NCBI GenBank assembly: GCA_016719855.1
Contig: JADJYH010000060.1
Coordinates: 1 to 43,553 of the forward strand
DNA from: Saprospiraceae bacterium
Lineage (GTDB): Bacteria > Bacteroidota > Bacteroidia > Chitinophagales > Saprospiraceae
DNA length: 43,553 bases
Reading direction: 5' to 3'
The notes beneath the pieces were generated by a model that was not told where the DNA came from, did no database searches, and worked only from the letters and a program-made list of their open reading frames with translations. Each line of letters opens with the position of its first letter. The stretch's first letter is position 1. Shown here in pieces: positions 27,478 to 38,100 of the stretch. Position numbers and translations under genes: made by a program.

Positions 27478-29904
27478 TCAATCAATCACCTTCATCAGCT
27501 TGGCCGCCCGGCTCAATTTTCCGTCAATGCGTAAGCAAACAAAATAAGGAGCAGCTACCTCGTTTATCAAATCCAGTTCGACCGTTCCAATGGGTGCCTC
27601 GAATGCAAAATCCCGAATGATTTGGCCCCAAACATTGACCACCAAAAGGTGCAGCTCTTCAAAAGGTACTTCCACTTTGTAATCAATGGTCAAGAAATCG
27701 GCACTTGGGTTTGGGTAAATCCGCATTTTGGCCAAGTCGTCGCTGGTCGTAAACAGCTCATCGGGCAACCCTTCTATGATTGTGAAATTGTCCAGGCCAG
27801 CCTCCACGACGTTGGGCGTGCCGCTGCGGTCGGAAGCCGTGAAGCTGAGGCGCATGTCATCCGTGATTTCAATATAGCTGTTAAGGTCAAAAGTATCAGT
27901 GGGCGTCCATGCTTGCACATTGGCGGAGTCGGTTGCGATTACGGCCAGCACTTTACTTTCCAGCCCGTTGCTGATGCTCACCACCAGCGAGTCGTTGGCC
28001 GGATTGTTCGAGATGGCATTGTACCACCAATAGGCGAAAGCAAGCAGCGGTCGGTTGTAACGGCTCCGCAATTGCATGGGCGGAGAGGTCAGGCGGGTTT
28101 CGCCGTTGTCCACCTGGTCGTCGTGAACGAGCACGCCCTGGTTGCCAGTGACAAAAGCCTTCGTGCTGCTTACGATGAATGGGGAGTCGCCCTCCGGGGC
28201 AAACTGCTTATTGGCCGCCCGGATGCCCACGGGCTTGCCACGTTCCCAAATGCCGTTGTCAGCGGTGCCTTCAACCTGCCAGCCGAGGTCGTTATCGAAG
28301 CCGTCCGAATAGCCCGGCTGCTTGAGATAAATAAGGTCTTTCTCCGTAGGCATTTCCAACGGACTGCCTCCATTCGATAAATAGCCCCAAAGACCGGCAA
28401 ACAACGTATAGCTGCCCTGCAGCACACCTTGCACCTCGAAAACGCCATTCGCATCGGTCGTGGTGGAATAACTAAAATCGTTGTTTTCGATTAATATCTC
28501 TACATCGGCAATCGGCAGAAATGTCTCAAAATCCAATACCTGACTCGTGAAGGTAAACTGGGGCAGCGGTATCATTTGCACGTCCAAAATGGTCAAATCA
28601 CCTGCCACTAAAACGGCCTCAGCGGTAAGGTCGAAATAGCCTTTTGCAGTAAAAAGCACGTCGAAGCTGCCCGCCGAAGCCTGCCCAGTTTTGTAATCCC
28701 CAGTGAAGCCGCTCGTCGCAAAATTGGCATCGCCCGACTGGATGCTGACCTTTGCACTGCCAATGGGCGCACCCGTGTTTTTGTCCGTAATTTTTCCTTC
28801 CAAATAAGCCACCCGTGGATAGGTCGGTTTTAGGATAAAAAGTCCGTTTTCGATGTCCGTCGCAGCAATCAGCCCGGACGGGAAATACGGGTAAGCCCCC
28901 CAGCAGCCGTGAAATCCTTCGCTAAACTCCGTGTTTGTGTCATAAGATTCCACTTCGATGAGGTTGTCGGGGCGGGTGGCGTCCACCACCACGCAGCCGT
29001 CGGTGTAGTTGGAAATGACGATATAGTTCCCAAAAGCATGGGCGTTGTGCGGGATGACGCCCGTACCGAGCGTGGCCATTGGCCGAAATTCGTCGAGCAG
29101 TTTTATGTCATCAATGTTCGTCAGGTCGAAGGCGGCGGTCGGTCCATTTGCCCGCTCGTCGGTGGTGTAGAGCACCGTGCCATCCGCATTTGCCCATACG
29201 TTGTGGCAAAACTCAAACGGCGTGGGCTGCGTGGCCAGCAGCACGGGCGCCAACTTGTTTGAAACATCAAAAACGCTGAATTGGCCTTCGTAAATCTCCG
29301 CCGTGTAGAGCAGGTTGTTTTGTACAAAACAGTCGTGCGCATAAACCGGGGGCGTGTAGCCGACAAACTGTGGTTTCCCCGGCACCGAAAAAACGTCAAG
29401 GATAATGGGGCCTCCGCTGTTTTGGTCACAGCCAGAGAGGTAGCAGTAGCCCTGCTCGTCTATCCAGAGGTTGTGGCAAGTGTAGAGCGAGTCGGTGGTG
29501 CCGGGCAGCACGGGGCGCCAGTTTTCCCAGGTCACCCCGTTCGGTAGGCCGGAGAGGTCAATGACCAGTACTCCCTCCGTCGTACCGGGCTGGTCGGTGG
29601 CCACGTAAGCGAAATGGCCCCAGGTTTTCAGGTCACGCCAAGTGGATTGCCCACCGGGTATCATTTGAATTTCCATCGGGTTTGCCGGGTCGGCCAGGCT
29701 CACCACGGAGACGCCGCCCCGCAGGCCCACCAGTGCGTACTCCGTTCCATCGGGGGCGGTGTAGCCCCATACGTCGTTGGCCAAGGAAACATAGTCCAGG
29801 TGGGAAATAAGTTCGAGTTGTTTTTGGGAAAAAAGGTGGGTAATCAACCCCAGAAAACCAACCACCAGCAGGGGGCGAATTTTGAAAATGAAAAGCTGTT
29901 TCAT
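27478..29904 (-). CDS. Choice-of-anchor-B family surface protein with T9SS sorting domain
   Basis: 808 residues, unbroken. A signal (MKQLFIFKIRPLLVVGFLGLI) is followed by a beta-propeller-like region of LVIVD type (VSVVSLADPANPMEI, VFDVSNKLAPVLLA, VVVDATRPDNLIEVESYD) with family-typical histidines (YTCHNLWID, VYAHDCFV, FEFCHNVWA, IPHNAHAFGN). Two carboxypeptidase-regulatory-like folds (LEGKITDKNTGAPIGSAKV; VLDFETFLPIADVEI) follow, then a jelly-roll-like domain, and a T9SS type A C-terminus (MRIYPNPSADFLTIDY, PYFVCLRIDGK). Secreted through the outer membrane and probably surface-anchored. The ligand or activity is unknown. It is the last of three minus-strand envelope genes. Confidence 0.92.
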   Translation of the reverse strand: MKQLFIFKIRPLLVVGFLGLITHLFSQKQLELISHLDYVSLANDVWGYTAPDGTEYALVGLRGGVSVVSLADPANPMEIQMIPGGQSTWRDLKTWGHFAYVATDQPGTTEGVLVIDLSGLPNGVTWENWRPVLPGTTDSLYTCHNLWIDEQGYCYLSGCDQNSGGPIILDVFSVPGKPQFVGYTPPVYAHDCFVQNNLLYTAEIYEGQFSVFDVSNKLAPVLLATQPTPFEFCHNVWANADGTVLYTTDERANGPTAAFDLTNIDDIKLLDEFRPMATLGTGVIPHNAHAFGNYIVISNYTDGCVVVDATRPDNLIEVESYDTNTEFSEGFHGCWGAYPYFPSGLIAATDIENGLFILKPTYPRVAYLEGKITDKNTGAPIGSAKVSIQSGDANFATSGFTGDYKTGQASAGSFDVLFTAKGYFDLTAEAVLVAGDLTILDVQMIPLPQFTFTSQVLDFETFLPIADVEILIENNDFSYSTTTDANGVFEVQGVLQGSYTLFAGLWGYLSNGGSPLEMPTEKDLIYLKQPGYSDGFDNDLGWQVEGTADNGIWERGKPVGIRAANKQFAPEGDSPFIVSSTKAFVTGNQGVLVHDDQVDNGETRLTSPPMQLRSRYNRPLLAFAYWWYNAISNNPANDSLVVSISNGLESKVLAVIATDSANVQAWTPTDTFDLNSYIEITDDMRLSFTASDRSGTPNVVEAGLDNFTIIEGLPDELFTTSDDLAKMRIYPNPSADFLTIDYKVEVPFEELHLLVVNVWGQIIRDFAFEAPIGTVELDLINEVAAPYFVCLRIDGKLSRAAKLMKVID

Positions 29905-29914
29905 GTGAAATTAG

Positions 29915-30037
29915 TTATTGGGTTATTGGGTTATTGGGTTATTGGGTTATTGGGTTATTGGGTTATTAAGAAGTTGATTATCAGTCTTTTAAGCAATAGC
30001 TCAATATCCCAATAACTCAATACCCAATAACTCAATA
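29915..30037. repeat. Word-repeat hairpin between two minus-strand genes
   Basis: Six perfect copies of ttattggg (29915-29962) plus a decayed one (to 29970) face an arm at 29993-30037 built of ccca-ataa/ctcaata words, able to pair with it. It fills the spacer between the stop of the papain-like gene and the start of the choice-of-anchor-B gene. Confidence 0.85.
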
Positions 30038-30859
30038 TCAAAATGTCGGCACCAGCACGTACCCGTTCTGGGCAATCTCGCCAAAGTCGTCGAAATCAAT
30101 CCAAAGGTAGCCGTTGGAGCCCCATTCCGTTCCCCATGAACTGAGCACTTCGAAGGCTTCCAGCTCCAGGTTGTAGCCCACTACCATGAATGGCAGTGTA
30201 ATCCGCTCGGCGGTGGAGCCGATGGCCGACCAGAACCGGGTGTTGTTCACGTTCTCGAAACTGCGGGGCACGTTCATCTCCACGATGACGGGATTGCCCC
30301 GCATCAGGGCTTTTTGCACCTCGAAAACCTTTTGCGGTTCCCGATGGGTTTCCTTGAAAATTTGAAGGTAGTTGGCTATCCTGAACTTGTCCGTGGTGGT
30401 TGCATTGCGGGGGATGTTCGGCGAATCGTAGGGCATCACGTCGGCGCTAACTGTGCCGTCAGTCACTAGGAAGCGTAGGCCGTTTTTGATGTCAGGTTTG
30501 CCTTCCTTCACCAGGTTTAGCGCCAAGAAATCGGGGCTGAGGTTCACCTTGTAGTTCTTGCTGAAATTGGTGTAGAACTCCATGCAGGCCGAGAGGATGT
30601 AGGTCGTGATGGTGCCCCTTTCGCCCACTTTTCGGGGTGGCATGAGGTAGGTCTTGATGCTCTGCTCGTTCATCATGGCCTTGGCGTTGCTGCCGAGGCC
30701 GGGCATGGTGACCATCATTTGGTCAATCATCTCCGGAGAACTGATGCCGATGGCCGCCCCCTTTATCGTGAAATCGGGCGGGATGGTGTCGGTCTGTGCG
30801 GAAATTTTTACGAAGAAAAAGAAAAGGAGAAGGCCAGCTAACGAAAAACGGGTTTGCAT
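30038..30859 (-). CDS. Papain-like (C1) pseudopeptidase, secreted
   Basis: 273 residues with signal MQTRFSLAGLLLFFFFVKISAQ. The C-terminus has the papain landmark pattern LSSWGTEWGSNGYLWIDFDD and VVGYNLELEAFEVL, and NPVIVEMNVP matches the usual GPVxVxI strand. At the expected catalytic spots, however, the residues differ. The Cys helix reads VGERGTITTYILSACMEFY (no QxxCGxCW; Thr where Cys is expected), the His before VVGY is absent (TLPFMVVGY), and the Asn of NSWG is Ser. It is therefore probably an inactive binding or scaffold protein. The alignment is by eye. The gene is unbroken. Confidence 0.75.
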   Translation of the reverse strand: MQTRFSLAGLLLFFFFVKISAQTDTIPPDFTIKGAAIGISSPEMIDQMMVTMPGLGSNAKAMMNEQSIKTYLMPPRKVGERGTITTYILSACMEFYTNFSKNYKVNLSPDFLALNLVKEGKPDIKNGLRFLVTDGTVSADVMPYDSPNIPRNATTTDKFRIANYLQIFKETHREPQKVFEVQKALMRGNPVIVEMNVPRSFENVNNTRFWSAIGSTAERITLPFMVVGYNLELEAFEVLSSWGTEWGSNGYLWIDFDDFGEIAQNGYVLVPTF

Positions 30860-30987
30860 TTAATATGATTTTGTTTCAAAATAAGTAGCCACGGCATTAA
30901 CGCCCGAAGCTGGGGTTTTTGTTTTCCGAAGCGAAAAAAAGAATCGATTTTTAACAGCCGAAGCTACTGCTTGGCAAACTTAAATCT

Positions 30988-32066
30988 CTACTTGCAAATC
31001 AGCGGGATCACCTTTTCCACCACGTCGAGATAGACCATGGCCCTCACTTTTTTGAAGTCCTCACAGGCTTCAGTCAATCGGTTCATGTTCATGTATGCCT
31101 GGCCCCTCAGGTAGAGAAAATTGGCATTGCTGGGGAACATGGCCAGGGCTTCGTCAGTTTGGCCACGCCCGCCTCCTGGTTGCCCTCGTTAAATAGGTCG
31201 CTTCCTTCATTGGCCAGCGCTGTTGCTTTATCATACTTCGAAATGGCTGCTGGGCAACGGGCAGCATCGGGTCGGAAGGTCACGGTAATCTCCGCCGAGG
31301 ATGGAACTTGGCGGCCTTTCCGCACGGCGGGGTTCCATTGCCCCCAAGTGGCAGTGGCGGTCTTCACCGCTTCCCAGCGGAATTCGTTCCCGAGGTTCCA
31401 GTAGTCGCTGAGGTCGAGCACCCGGACGTAGCCATCGGGTTCGGCGAGCAGGGTCATGTCCATCGTACCGATGATGCAACTGTCCTTGTAGCCCTTGGGA
31501 TAATTGAGGTTTTTGGCAAAAAATTGCTCCAATGCCGCATCACCGCCCTTGTAGGTCACCGAGTCGTCCACCACCACGTACACCGAGTCCCGGTTGTCGA
31601 GGATGACGAAGTCAGCCGGCTCCTCCAGCTTGAACTTGATGGGGAAGGAAACCTGCGTGCGCACCGGTTTGCCCTTGTTTCTTCCGGGTGCCCAAGTGAG
31701 CTTGGCCTGTTTCAGTGCCTCGTTCATGCCTCCCATAACTCGCATGGCCTCTGCACCGCAGCCGCTGCCAATGTCTTTGAGCAAGGTGGGACTGGAGATG
31801 TAGCCGTCCTTTTCCACCACAAAACTGACCACCACCGTGCCTTCCACGTTTTGTTCACGTGCCTCGATCGGGTAGTTGATGTTTTGGTTGATGAAAATCA
31901 GCAGTGCCCGCTGGGCACACTGGTTTTTCACGGCAATGGTCGTGTCAAGTGTTTCGCAACCTGGGAAGCGGGGGGATTCTTCCACGACTTTGTAAATGGT
32001 GGTATCAATTTGAGCAAAAATTGGCAGTGCAAGCGCCAAAATGCAGATGGTCAGTAGCTGTTTCAT
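30988..32066 (-). CDS. Exported protein with two TonB_C-like domains and TPR end (frameshifted)
   Basis: About 359 residues. A cleavable signal (MKQLLTICILALALPIFAQ) replaces the usual TonB membrane anchor. The first TonB C-terminal-like domain spans about residues 40-155 (GTVVVSFVVEKDGYISSPTL, LTWAPGRNKGKPVRTQVSFP). A second, weaker one is at about 180-270 (GTMDMTLLAEPDGYVRVLDL). A TPR-like tail (LANEGSDLFNEGNQEAGVAKL, then ALAMFPSNANFLYLRGQAYM, RLTEACEDFKKV) ends at the stop 30988-30990. The tail is in another frame: one base is lost near 31150-31153. TonB_C proteins with signal peptides are common in Bacteroidota and of unclear role. Confidence 0.82.
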
Positions 32067-32080
32067 GTTTGTTGTTGAAA

Positions 32081-32158
32081 AGACATTAGACCATAGACAA
32101 TAGACTTTAGATGGATAATTGGCAATGTCTAGCGTCTATTGTCTAAGGTCTAATGTCT
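32081..32158. repeat. Word-repeat hairpin in a divergent promoter region
   Basis: The arms 32081-32105 and 32134-32158 match in 24 of 25 positions, with a 28-base loop. Each arm repeats the words gacaatagac/gacattagac. It lies just upstream of the minus-strand start at 32066 and, if the -7 box at 32180-32187 is used, inside that gene's 5' leader. Confidence 0.88.
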
Positions 32159-32179
32159 ATCGTCTCCAAAATTTGCTGG

Positions 32180-32187
32180 CAAAAGTA
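32180..32187 (-). promoter_or_regulatory. Candidate -7 element for the TonB_C/TPR gene
   Basis: TACTTTTG on the minus strand is an exact TAnnTTTG match, 114 bases before the start codon. No clear -33 box. Confidence 0.35.
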
Positions 32188-32313
32188 CCAATCCTGTATC
32201 AATTCCAGCACTCGGCATAAACTTGCCCTTAAATAGCTGATTATCATTTGGTTGTGAGAAATGCGGAAACCGCCGTACATTTCCGCCATTGTTTTTCATA
32301 AAATTTTAGCCTA

Positions 32314-34109
32314 ATGAAATTGCCATCCATTCCCTACCTCGCAGACGCATTTCTTGGCGTAGTGCGCCGTTTTCCTTTGGTGATGCTTGCCGCTGCAGCC
32401 GGCGTTGTTGTTTCCATGGTTTTGATTGAACACAACGACAACATTGACGAAGACGAATGTATAAAAATCTTGATGACCTGCGCCCTTGGGCTATCCAGCT
32501 TGCTTTGTGCCTCCATCATTTCAGAGCGGTGGAAATTAAGCTTCCCTGCCGCTTTGGCCCCCCACCTTGTTGTCTTGGGATTGCTCGGTTTATACTATTT
32601 CACACTGGAACCGAATGATGATATGGGGACAATCGTGACGCCAGTACGCTTCTTCGGCCTGAACTTGGCTGCGCACTTGGCCGTGGCCTTTCTGCCCTAC
32701 CTCGACCAGTCGCCAGTGGAAGATTTTTGGGAGTACAACAAGCGGCTTTTTGGCAATTTCATGGTTGGGGCTTTTTACAGCCTGGTGATTTTTGCAGGGC
32801 TGAGTTTTGCCATTCTGGCGGTCAACGAGTTGTTCAACTTGGATATTGACGAAAAAATCTACGCCCACCTGTTTGTGGTGCTGGCCGGTATTTTCAACAC
32901 GGCTTATTTCCTCGCCCATTTTCCCAAGCGATTTGATTTCGAAACAGAATCCGTTGAAAATCAGGAACTTGCAACGCCAACCAACCTGTTTACTGGCCCG
33001 TTAAAGAACTTAACCAAGTTCATCTTGATACCGATTGTCGCCATTTACTTCTTGATTCTGTACGCCTTTTCAGCAAAAATCCTCATCCAGTGGGAACTGC
33101 CAGAAGGTTGGGTAGGCAAGCTGGTACTCGGCTTTTCGGTGGCGGGCATTTTCACCTACCTGCTGAATTACCTGATGGTCAAATTTGACGAAAGTTTCGC
33201 TGTGAAAGGATTTCGTCGCTGGTTTTTCTACGTTCTCCTGCCGATGGTAGTGCTGCTTTTCGTGGCCATTGGTCGCCGCATGAGCGACTACGGCGTTACG
33301 GAGGCGAGGTTCGTCGTGGCCATTTCCGGGGTCTGGCTGCTGCTCATGTCGGTCTATTTCATCTTCTCCAAACGAGACAACATCAAGTTTATCCCCATCA
33401 GCCTGGCTTTTTTCTCGCTGGTTACGGTGCTAGGCCCGTTTAATGCATTCAAGGTCTCAGAGCGCAGTCAAGTTGGGCGTTTGGAGGAGCTTTGGAAAAG
33501 AACAACATGTTGAAAGACGGCAAAATTGTGGCAGCCACGGACTCGCTGGACAAGGCCGATGCCGAAATCATTCGCACGACGATAAACTATTTGCAGAACA
33601 ATGGGCACTATGAAAAATTGGTTCCTATGCTTGGACTTTCAGGTGAAGCTTCAAAACCAGATTGGCAAACCATTAGCAACTTGCTTATCAAGCTTGGCAT
33701 CGAACAAAGCATGGATAACACCAAAACCTGTTCAGTCTATTTTGACACCAACAACGAGCAGGTAATTGAGATAACCGGCTATAACCAGCTCTACAGGATA
33801 AATGCTTACCAAAAAGCCAAACTATCCGACGACTTCACCGGCTTTCAAATAACCGATGGCATGACTGGGCTTCAGTACGTTAAAAATGGACAAAAGCAGG
33901 ACAGTTTTGACCTTCGGCCTTATTGCCAAAAACTGCAAGAAAAAGGGCTTTGCAACGAGGGAGTCCTACACGACTCTTTGTCCGTCTTTGAGGCAAGTGC
34001 AGCGGGTTTTGACCTGAAATTCTTAGTGGAAAGTTTGTCGTTTGAAAACGATGGAGCTTGGAAAATAAGGGATTTTAACGGACGAGCATTGCTTCGAAGC
34101 AAGCATTAA
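32314..34109 (+). CDS. DUF4153 membrane protein (frameshifted)
   Basis: About 598 residues. The N-terminal two thirds has around ten hydrophobic helices (FPLVMLAAAAGVVVSMVL, FILIPIVAIYFLILYAFSA, FFYVLLPMVVLLFVAIG). It carries the DUF4153 hallmark end FNAFKVSERSQVGRLEEL, followed by a soluble tail (LEKNNMLKDGKIV, IIRTTINYLQNNGHYEKL). The tail is read in another frame from 33492; one extra T at 33491-33493 joins them (EELLEKNNM). Function of the family is unknown; it is an inner-membrane protein. A small hairpin (aactgat/atcagtt, 34112-34130) follows the stop. Confidence 0.85.
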
Positions 34110-34172
34110 AAAACTGATAGCCAATCAGTTACAATTGAAATTATAATTTGTCAATAAAAAACGAACAGCCAA

Positions 34173-34352
34173 TCAACAGTAGCCAACGTCGCTGTAATCG
34201 TCCCAAAACAAGTCACGGGGCTGCTCGATGGCTTGGCCGCTCGACTGAGCTGGGGCTTGGACTTTGACTTCTCTTGCGTTTGCTTTTTTTGCGTTTGGAA
34301 GCGTCTTGTCTTCACGCTCCTTCGTTCGGATAAGTTCAATAAACTTTTTCAT
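34173..34352 (-). CDS. Possible small protein, unknown
   Basis: 59 residues from ATG at 34352: MKKFIELIRTKERE, a basic/Gln-Ala linker, then RDLFWDDYSDVGYC at the end. It does not overlap another gene. The acidic, aromatic C-terminus looks protein-like. No family recognised, and it could be a chance frame. Confidence 0.4.
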   Translation of the reverse strand: MKKFIELIRTKEREDKTLPNAKKANAREVKVQAPAQSSGQAIEQPRDLFWDDYSDVGYC

Positions 34353-34655
34353 GGGCTTACACAATGGTTTTTCGGCAGTTCACATGAATAGTATTTCACG
34401 GTAAGTGCCCGGTTTCAGTTTAACTCGCCAACAATGTTTTAGTTACGGATGTTCGAGAAAATGGAGGGTTTTTTTCGCAATTCTTCCGAAAAAAATGCAT
34501 ATCAAAGTAGCTTTGCCCGAATTGCCGAATTGACTTGCAAATTGCAACAATTAATATTTAAAGTCAAGCACCGAACAATTTATTGATTATCAACCGTTAA
34601 CGATGTGGCACTTGGTTGTTTTTTAAGCACCCAAAACCAATGAAAAACTGTGTTT
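34353..34655. other. Spacer upstream of mgsA, no gene seen
   Basis: AT-rich, with several A/T runs (ggtttttcgg, ggttttttt, gaaaaaaatg). No exact TAnnTTTG, no RNA gene and no strong repeat are seen. Confidence 0.45.
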
Positions 34656-35033
34656 ATGAATCTGGCGCTGATAGCTCACGATGGGAAAAAGCCCGAAATG
34701 GTCGCATTTGTACTCCAAAATAAGGCGATGCTGATGGGCGCTACGTTGTTCGCTACCGGCACCACGGGCGGTCACATCGAACGGGCTGGAATTGACGTAG
34801 AGCGGCTGTTGTCGGGGCCAAGAGGTGGCGATGCCCAAATTGCCGCCATGGTGGCAGAAGGAAAGCTGGATGCCGTAATATTTTTCCGTGACCCACTGGA
34901 CAAGCACCCCCACGAACCTGACGTCCAAATGCTGATGCGCCTCTGCGACGTGTACAACGTGCCGTTGGCTACCAACCCAGCGGCAGCAAACATGATGCTG
35001 GCTGGACTTAAAGCATTTGCCAAGACCAAATAA
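34656..35033 (+). CDS. mgsA: Methylglyoxal synthase
   Basis: Converts dihydroxyacetone phosphate to methylglyoxal plus phosphate in the cytosol, a glycolytic overflow route. 125 residues from ATG 34656 (a GTG at 34650 would add two). All family blocks are present: LALIAHDGKK (catalytic His), ATGTTGG phosphate loop, SGPRGGDAQIAAMVAEG (catalytic Asp), FFRDPLDKHPHEPDV (Asp and His) and LCDVYNVPLATNPAAA. Normal length, unbroken, apparently a single-gene unit. Confidence 0.96.
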   Translation: MNLALIAHDGKKPEMVAFVLQNKAMLMGATLFATGTTGGHIERAGIDVERLLSGPRGGDAQIAAMVAEGKLDAVIFFRDPLDKHPHEPDVQMLMRLCDVYNVPLATNPAAANMMLAGLKAFAKTK

Positions 35034-35124
35034 TGCATTTCCAGGCGCAAAACTTCCAAGTTTTCAACCAGACAGTTTCGAATAATTAAGGAGTTCACTA
35101 CCTTGTTGATAAAATTTCCCAGCT

Positions 35125-38100
35125 ATGTATAAATCATATCTTACCCTGTTTCTGGCAATCCTCTTTTTGGGTACTTCTTCCTTGTTTTCTCAGAATTGTG
35201 AAGGCAAAATCGTTGAAGATAAAGTTGTTGGTGGCACACAACTGATCAAGACTGTGCAAGAAGTGATCATCGTGCGTGGCACTTACACCTACAGCCTTGA
35301 CTTTCGCAATGAAAGGAGCGGGCTGTTCGCCAGGGTCTATTCAAAAGGTGGGGAAATATTCAACCAGAACGATGAGCTTATTTTCATTGACGAAAATAGC
35401 ACTCGCCGCAGTTTCAGGTTTGTCGAAATGGGAGAAATGGCGAAAGACGGCGGTACTCCAACGCATCAGAACACCTTGGCGCTAGACCTTGCTTCCATGG
35501 AGTGGCTTTCCGAAAACGTGATGACCACCGTTTTCATCAAGAACAATGTGAAAAACCAGATGCTCAAGTTCACGGTCAACAGCAACCGACAAGCTGACTT
35601 CCAGAATATTGCTAAGTGTTTTTATCAAAAACTGGATAAGACAATGGTGAACGACAACCCGCTTGTTTCCAACGAGCGCCAGGTTAGCGGCAATGACCCA
35701 ATTAGTCGAACCAACGACGGTTCGCCCGTCTCACAGACAGGCAACAGCGTCAAGCGGGTGGCAGATATTAGCCAACTCAACGACCAAGAACTGGCCGACC
35801 TCTACGACGAACTTAGGCGCACCAAAGAGCGGGTCAGGCAGGAAATTGCAGCTGAAAAAGACCGGCTTGACAAGTACAAATCCCAAATTCAGCAAGAAAT
35901 AGCCAGTGCGAGGGAATTGGCGCAAGCCGAAAAAACCAAATATGCCCAAGAAGTGCTGGAAGCCCGCAAGCGCTCGCAGGCGGAAGTTGAAACCGCCCAA
36001 CAGGAAAGCGCCGCAGCCGTGATTTCAACAAAAGAAAAAGCCACCACTGAAGTGGAGAAAATCAACGCCTCTGTGGGAGATGCCAGAAGACGGGCGAACG
36101 AAGAAATTCAGAAGGCCAAACTAGAATCCGCAGAGCAAGTGGCAGCAGCTAGGGCGGCGGCAGCGGAGGAAATCAAAAAGACAAAAGAAGCGATGGAAAT
36201 GGCCAAGCTGCAATACGCAGACGATATTTCCTCTGCGAGGGAAACCTCTGCTTCAGAAATGAAGCGCATCCGGGAAGAGAATTTACAGCAGGTGGAATTG
36301 GCACGAAACCAAGCCAAGGTGGAGCGTGAGCGCACAGTCGAAGAGGTGGTGGGCACCAAAAGAAGTGCCTCGGATGAGATATTGAAAGCCAAGGAAGAAG
36401 CCGCCGAAGCAGTTGCGAAAGCAAGGGAAGCGGCGGTGATTGAAAAGGAAAGACTCGCATTTGAAGTAGCGGAAAGCAGGCGGAAAGCAGCGGAGGAGAA
36501 GTCGCAGTTCCAAGAAAAAAATGCCGCCGAGATGGCAGTGATACAAGAAAACGTGGCTCGCCAAAAGGAGACCGCCGCTTTGGAAGTTACAGCCACCAAG
36601 AAAAAGGCCGCCGAAGAAATCCAACAGACTCAAATGCAGGTGGCCGAAGAAAAGAGCCGGGCAACCGAAGAAATTGCAAAAGCGAAACAAGCAGCCGCAC
36701 TGCAAGTGGCAGCAGCAAGGGAGGTAGCCGAATCGGAAAAATTAAAATCTGCTGAGGCTGTCAAAGCGGCCAAGGACGAGGCTACCCGCCAAATACTGGA
36801 AATTGGAAAACAAGAGGCCGAAAAAGTAGCGGCTGCCCGGTCAAAAGCAGAGGCAGAACAGCTCAAAATTGTGCAGGAAATTGCGGAAGCAAAAAAAATG
36901 GCCGAGGCCGAAATCAGCAGGATTCAGCAAGAAGTGGCCAAGGCCATTGAAGCTGCCAAAGCCACCGAGGACAAGATTAAGCAACAGGCTGCACAAGAAG
37001 TAGTTGCTGCAAAACAAAGGGCGACGGAAGAAATTTCAGGGGCACAAAAAATGGCCGCACAGGAAGTGCAGGAGGCTCAAAAACGCTCGGACGAGGCAAA
37101 AAAAGATTATGCTTCTGACGTAGCCGGTGCCCAAACCACGGCACAGGAACGCATCAAGCAGATTCAGGAGGAGGCTGCCAAGTCAGTTATCGAGGCGAGG
37201 GAACGGGAAAAACAGGCCAAGGAAATGACCGCATCAGAAGTGGTAGCAGCCCGTGACAAAGCCGCCGCCGAAGTTGTAGCCGCTCAGGAAAAAGCTGCTC
37301 ACGACATTGCGACAGCCAAGGAACAGGCCGCCCTTGCACAGCAAAAATCGGCAAACGACGTGGCCGAAGCGAAGCGCAACGCCACGGAAAACATTTCAAA
37401 AATAAGGCAGGAGGAGGCCGAACAAGTGAGGGCAGCCCGTGAAAATGCTACCAACGAACGCCAAAAACTTGCTGGTGAAGTGGCCGCCGCCCGGGAAGCG
37501 GCAGCCCGTGAAACCTCCTTGGCAAAAGAGCAAACCGCCAACGAAATCAAGACTGCCAAAGAAACTGCTGCCAAACAGAAAGAAGCCTCGGCACTGGAAG
37601 TGCTTGACGCCAGAAAGGACGCTGCCGAGAAAATTGCGACCGCAAAAGAAGCCGCCGCCAAGGAAGTGGCCGCTACGCAAAAGCAAGCACACGAAGCCAT
37701 CTCGCAAGCCCAACAGGAGAAGCAGAACAAGCTCAACGAGGTGGCAGTCCAAATTGCGGATGTGGAAGCTACTGCCCAAAAGCAAATCACACAGGCGCAA
37801 CAACAGGCCAATGTTATGATTCAACAGCACTCGAAGCAGGTGGCCGAATCTGAGGCGCAGTCTCGTGCCGACATTGAGGCTGCCCGAGTACAAGCCAAGG
37901 ACGAAATCGCCAAAACCCAAAAGGAAACTACGGACAGGAAATCACAGTTCGCCAACGAAGCGGAGGATGCCCGGAAACAATCGCTGGAGGAAATAAACAA
38001 TGCCAAGAAGGAAGCTTCGGACGCCGTTTACGCTGCCAAACAGCAAGCTACCGACCAAGTAACAAAGGTGAAGGAAGACGTAGCCACCCAGATTGCCGAG

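Noticed and set aside
29614..30015. Plus-strand frame with repeated LLGYWVIG
   Set aside because: It is only the translation of the ttattggg tandem repeat plus antisense of the choice-of-anchor-B gene.
29915..30037. Possible CRISPR-like array
   Set aside because: The units are 8 bases and contiguous, without spacers; no cas genes are present.
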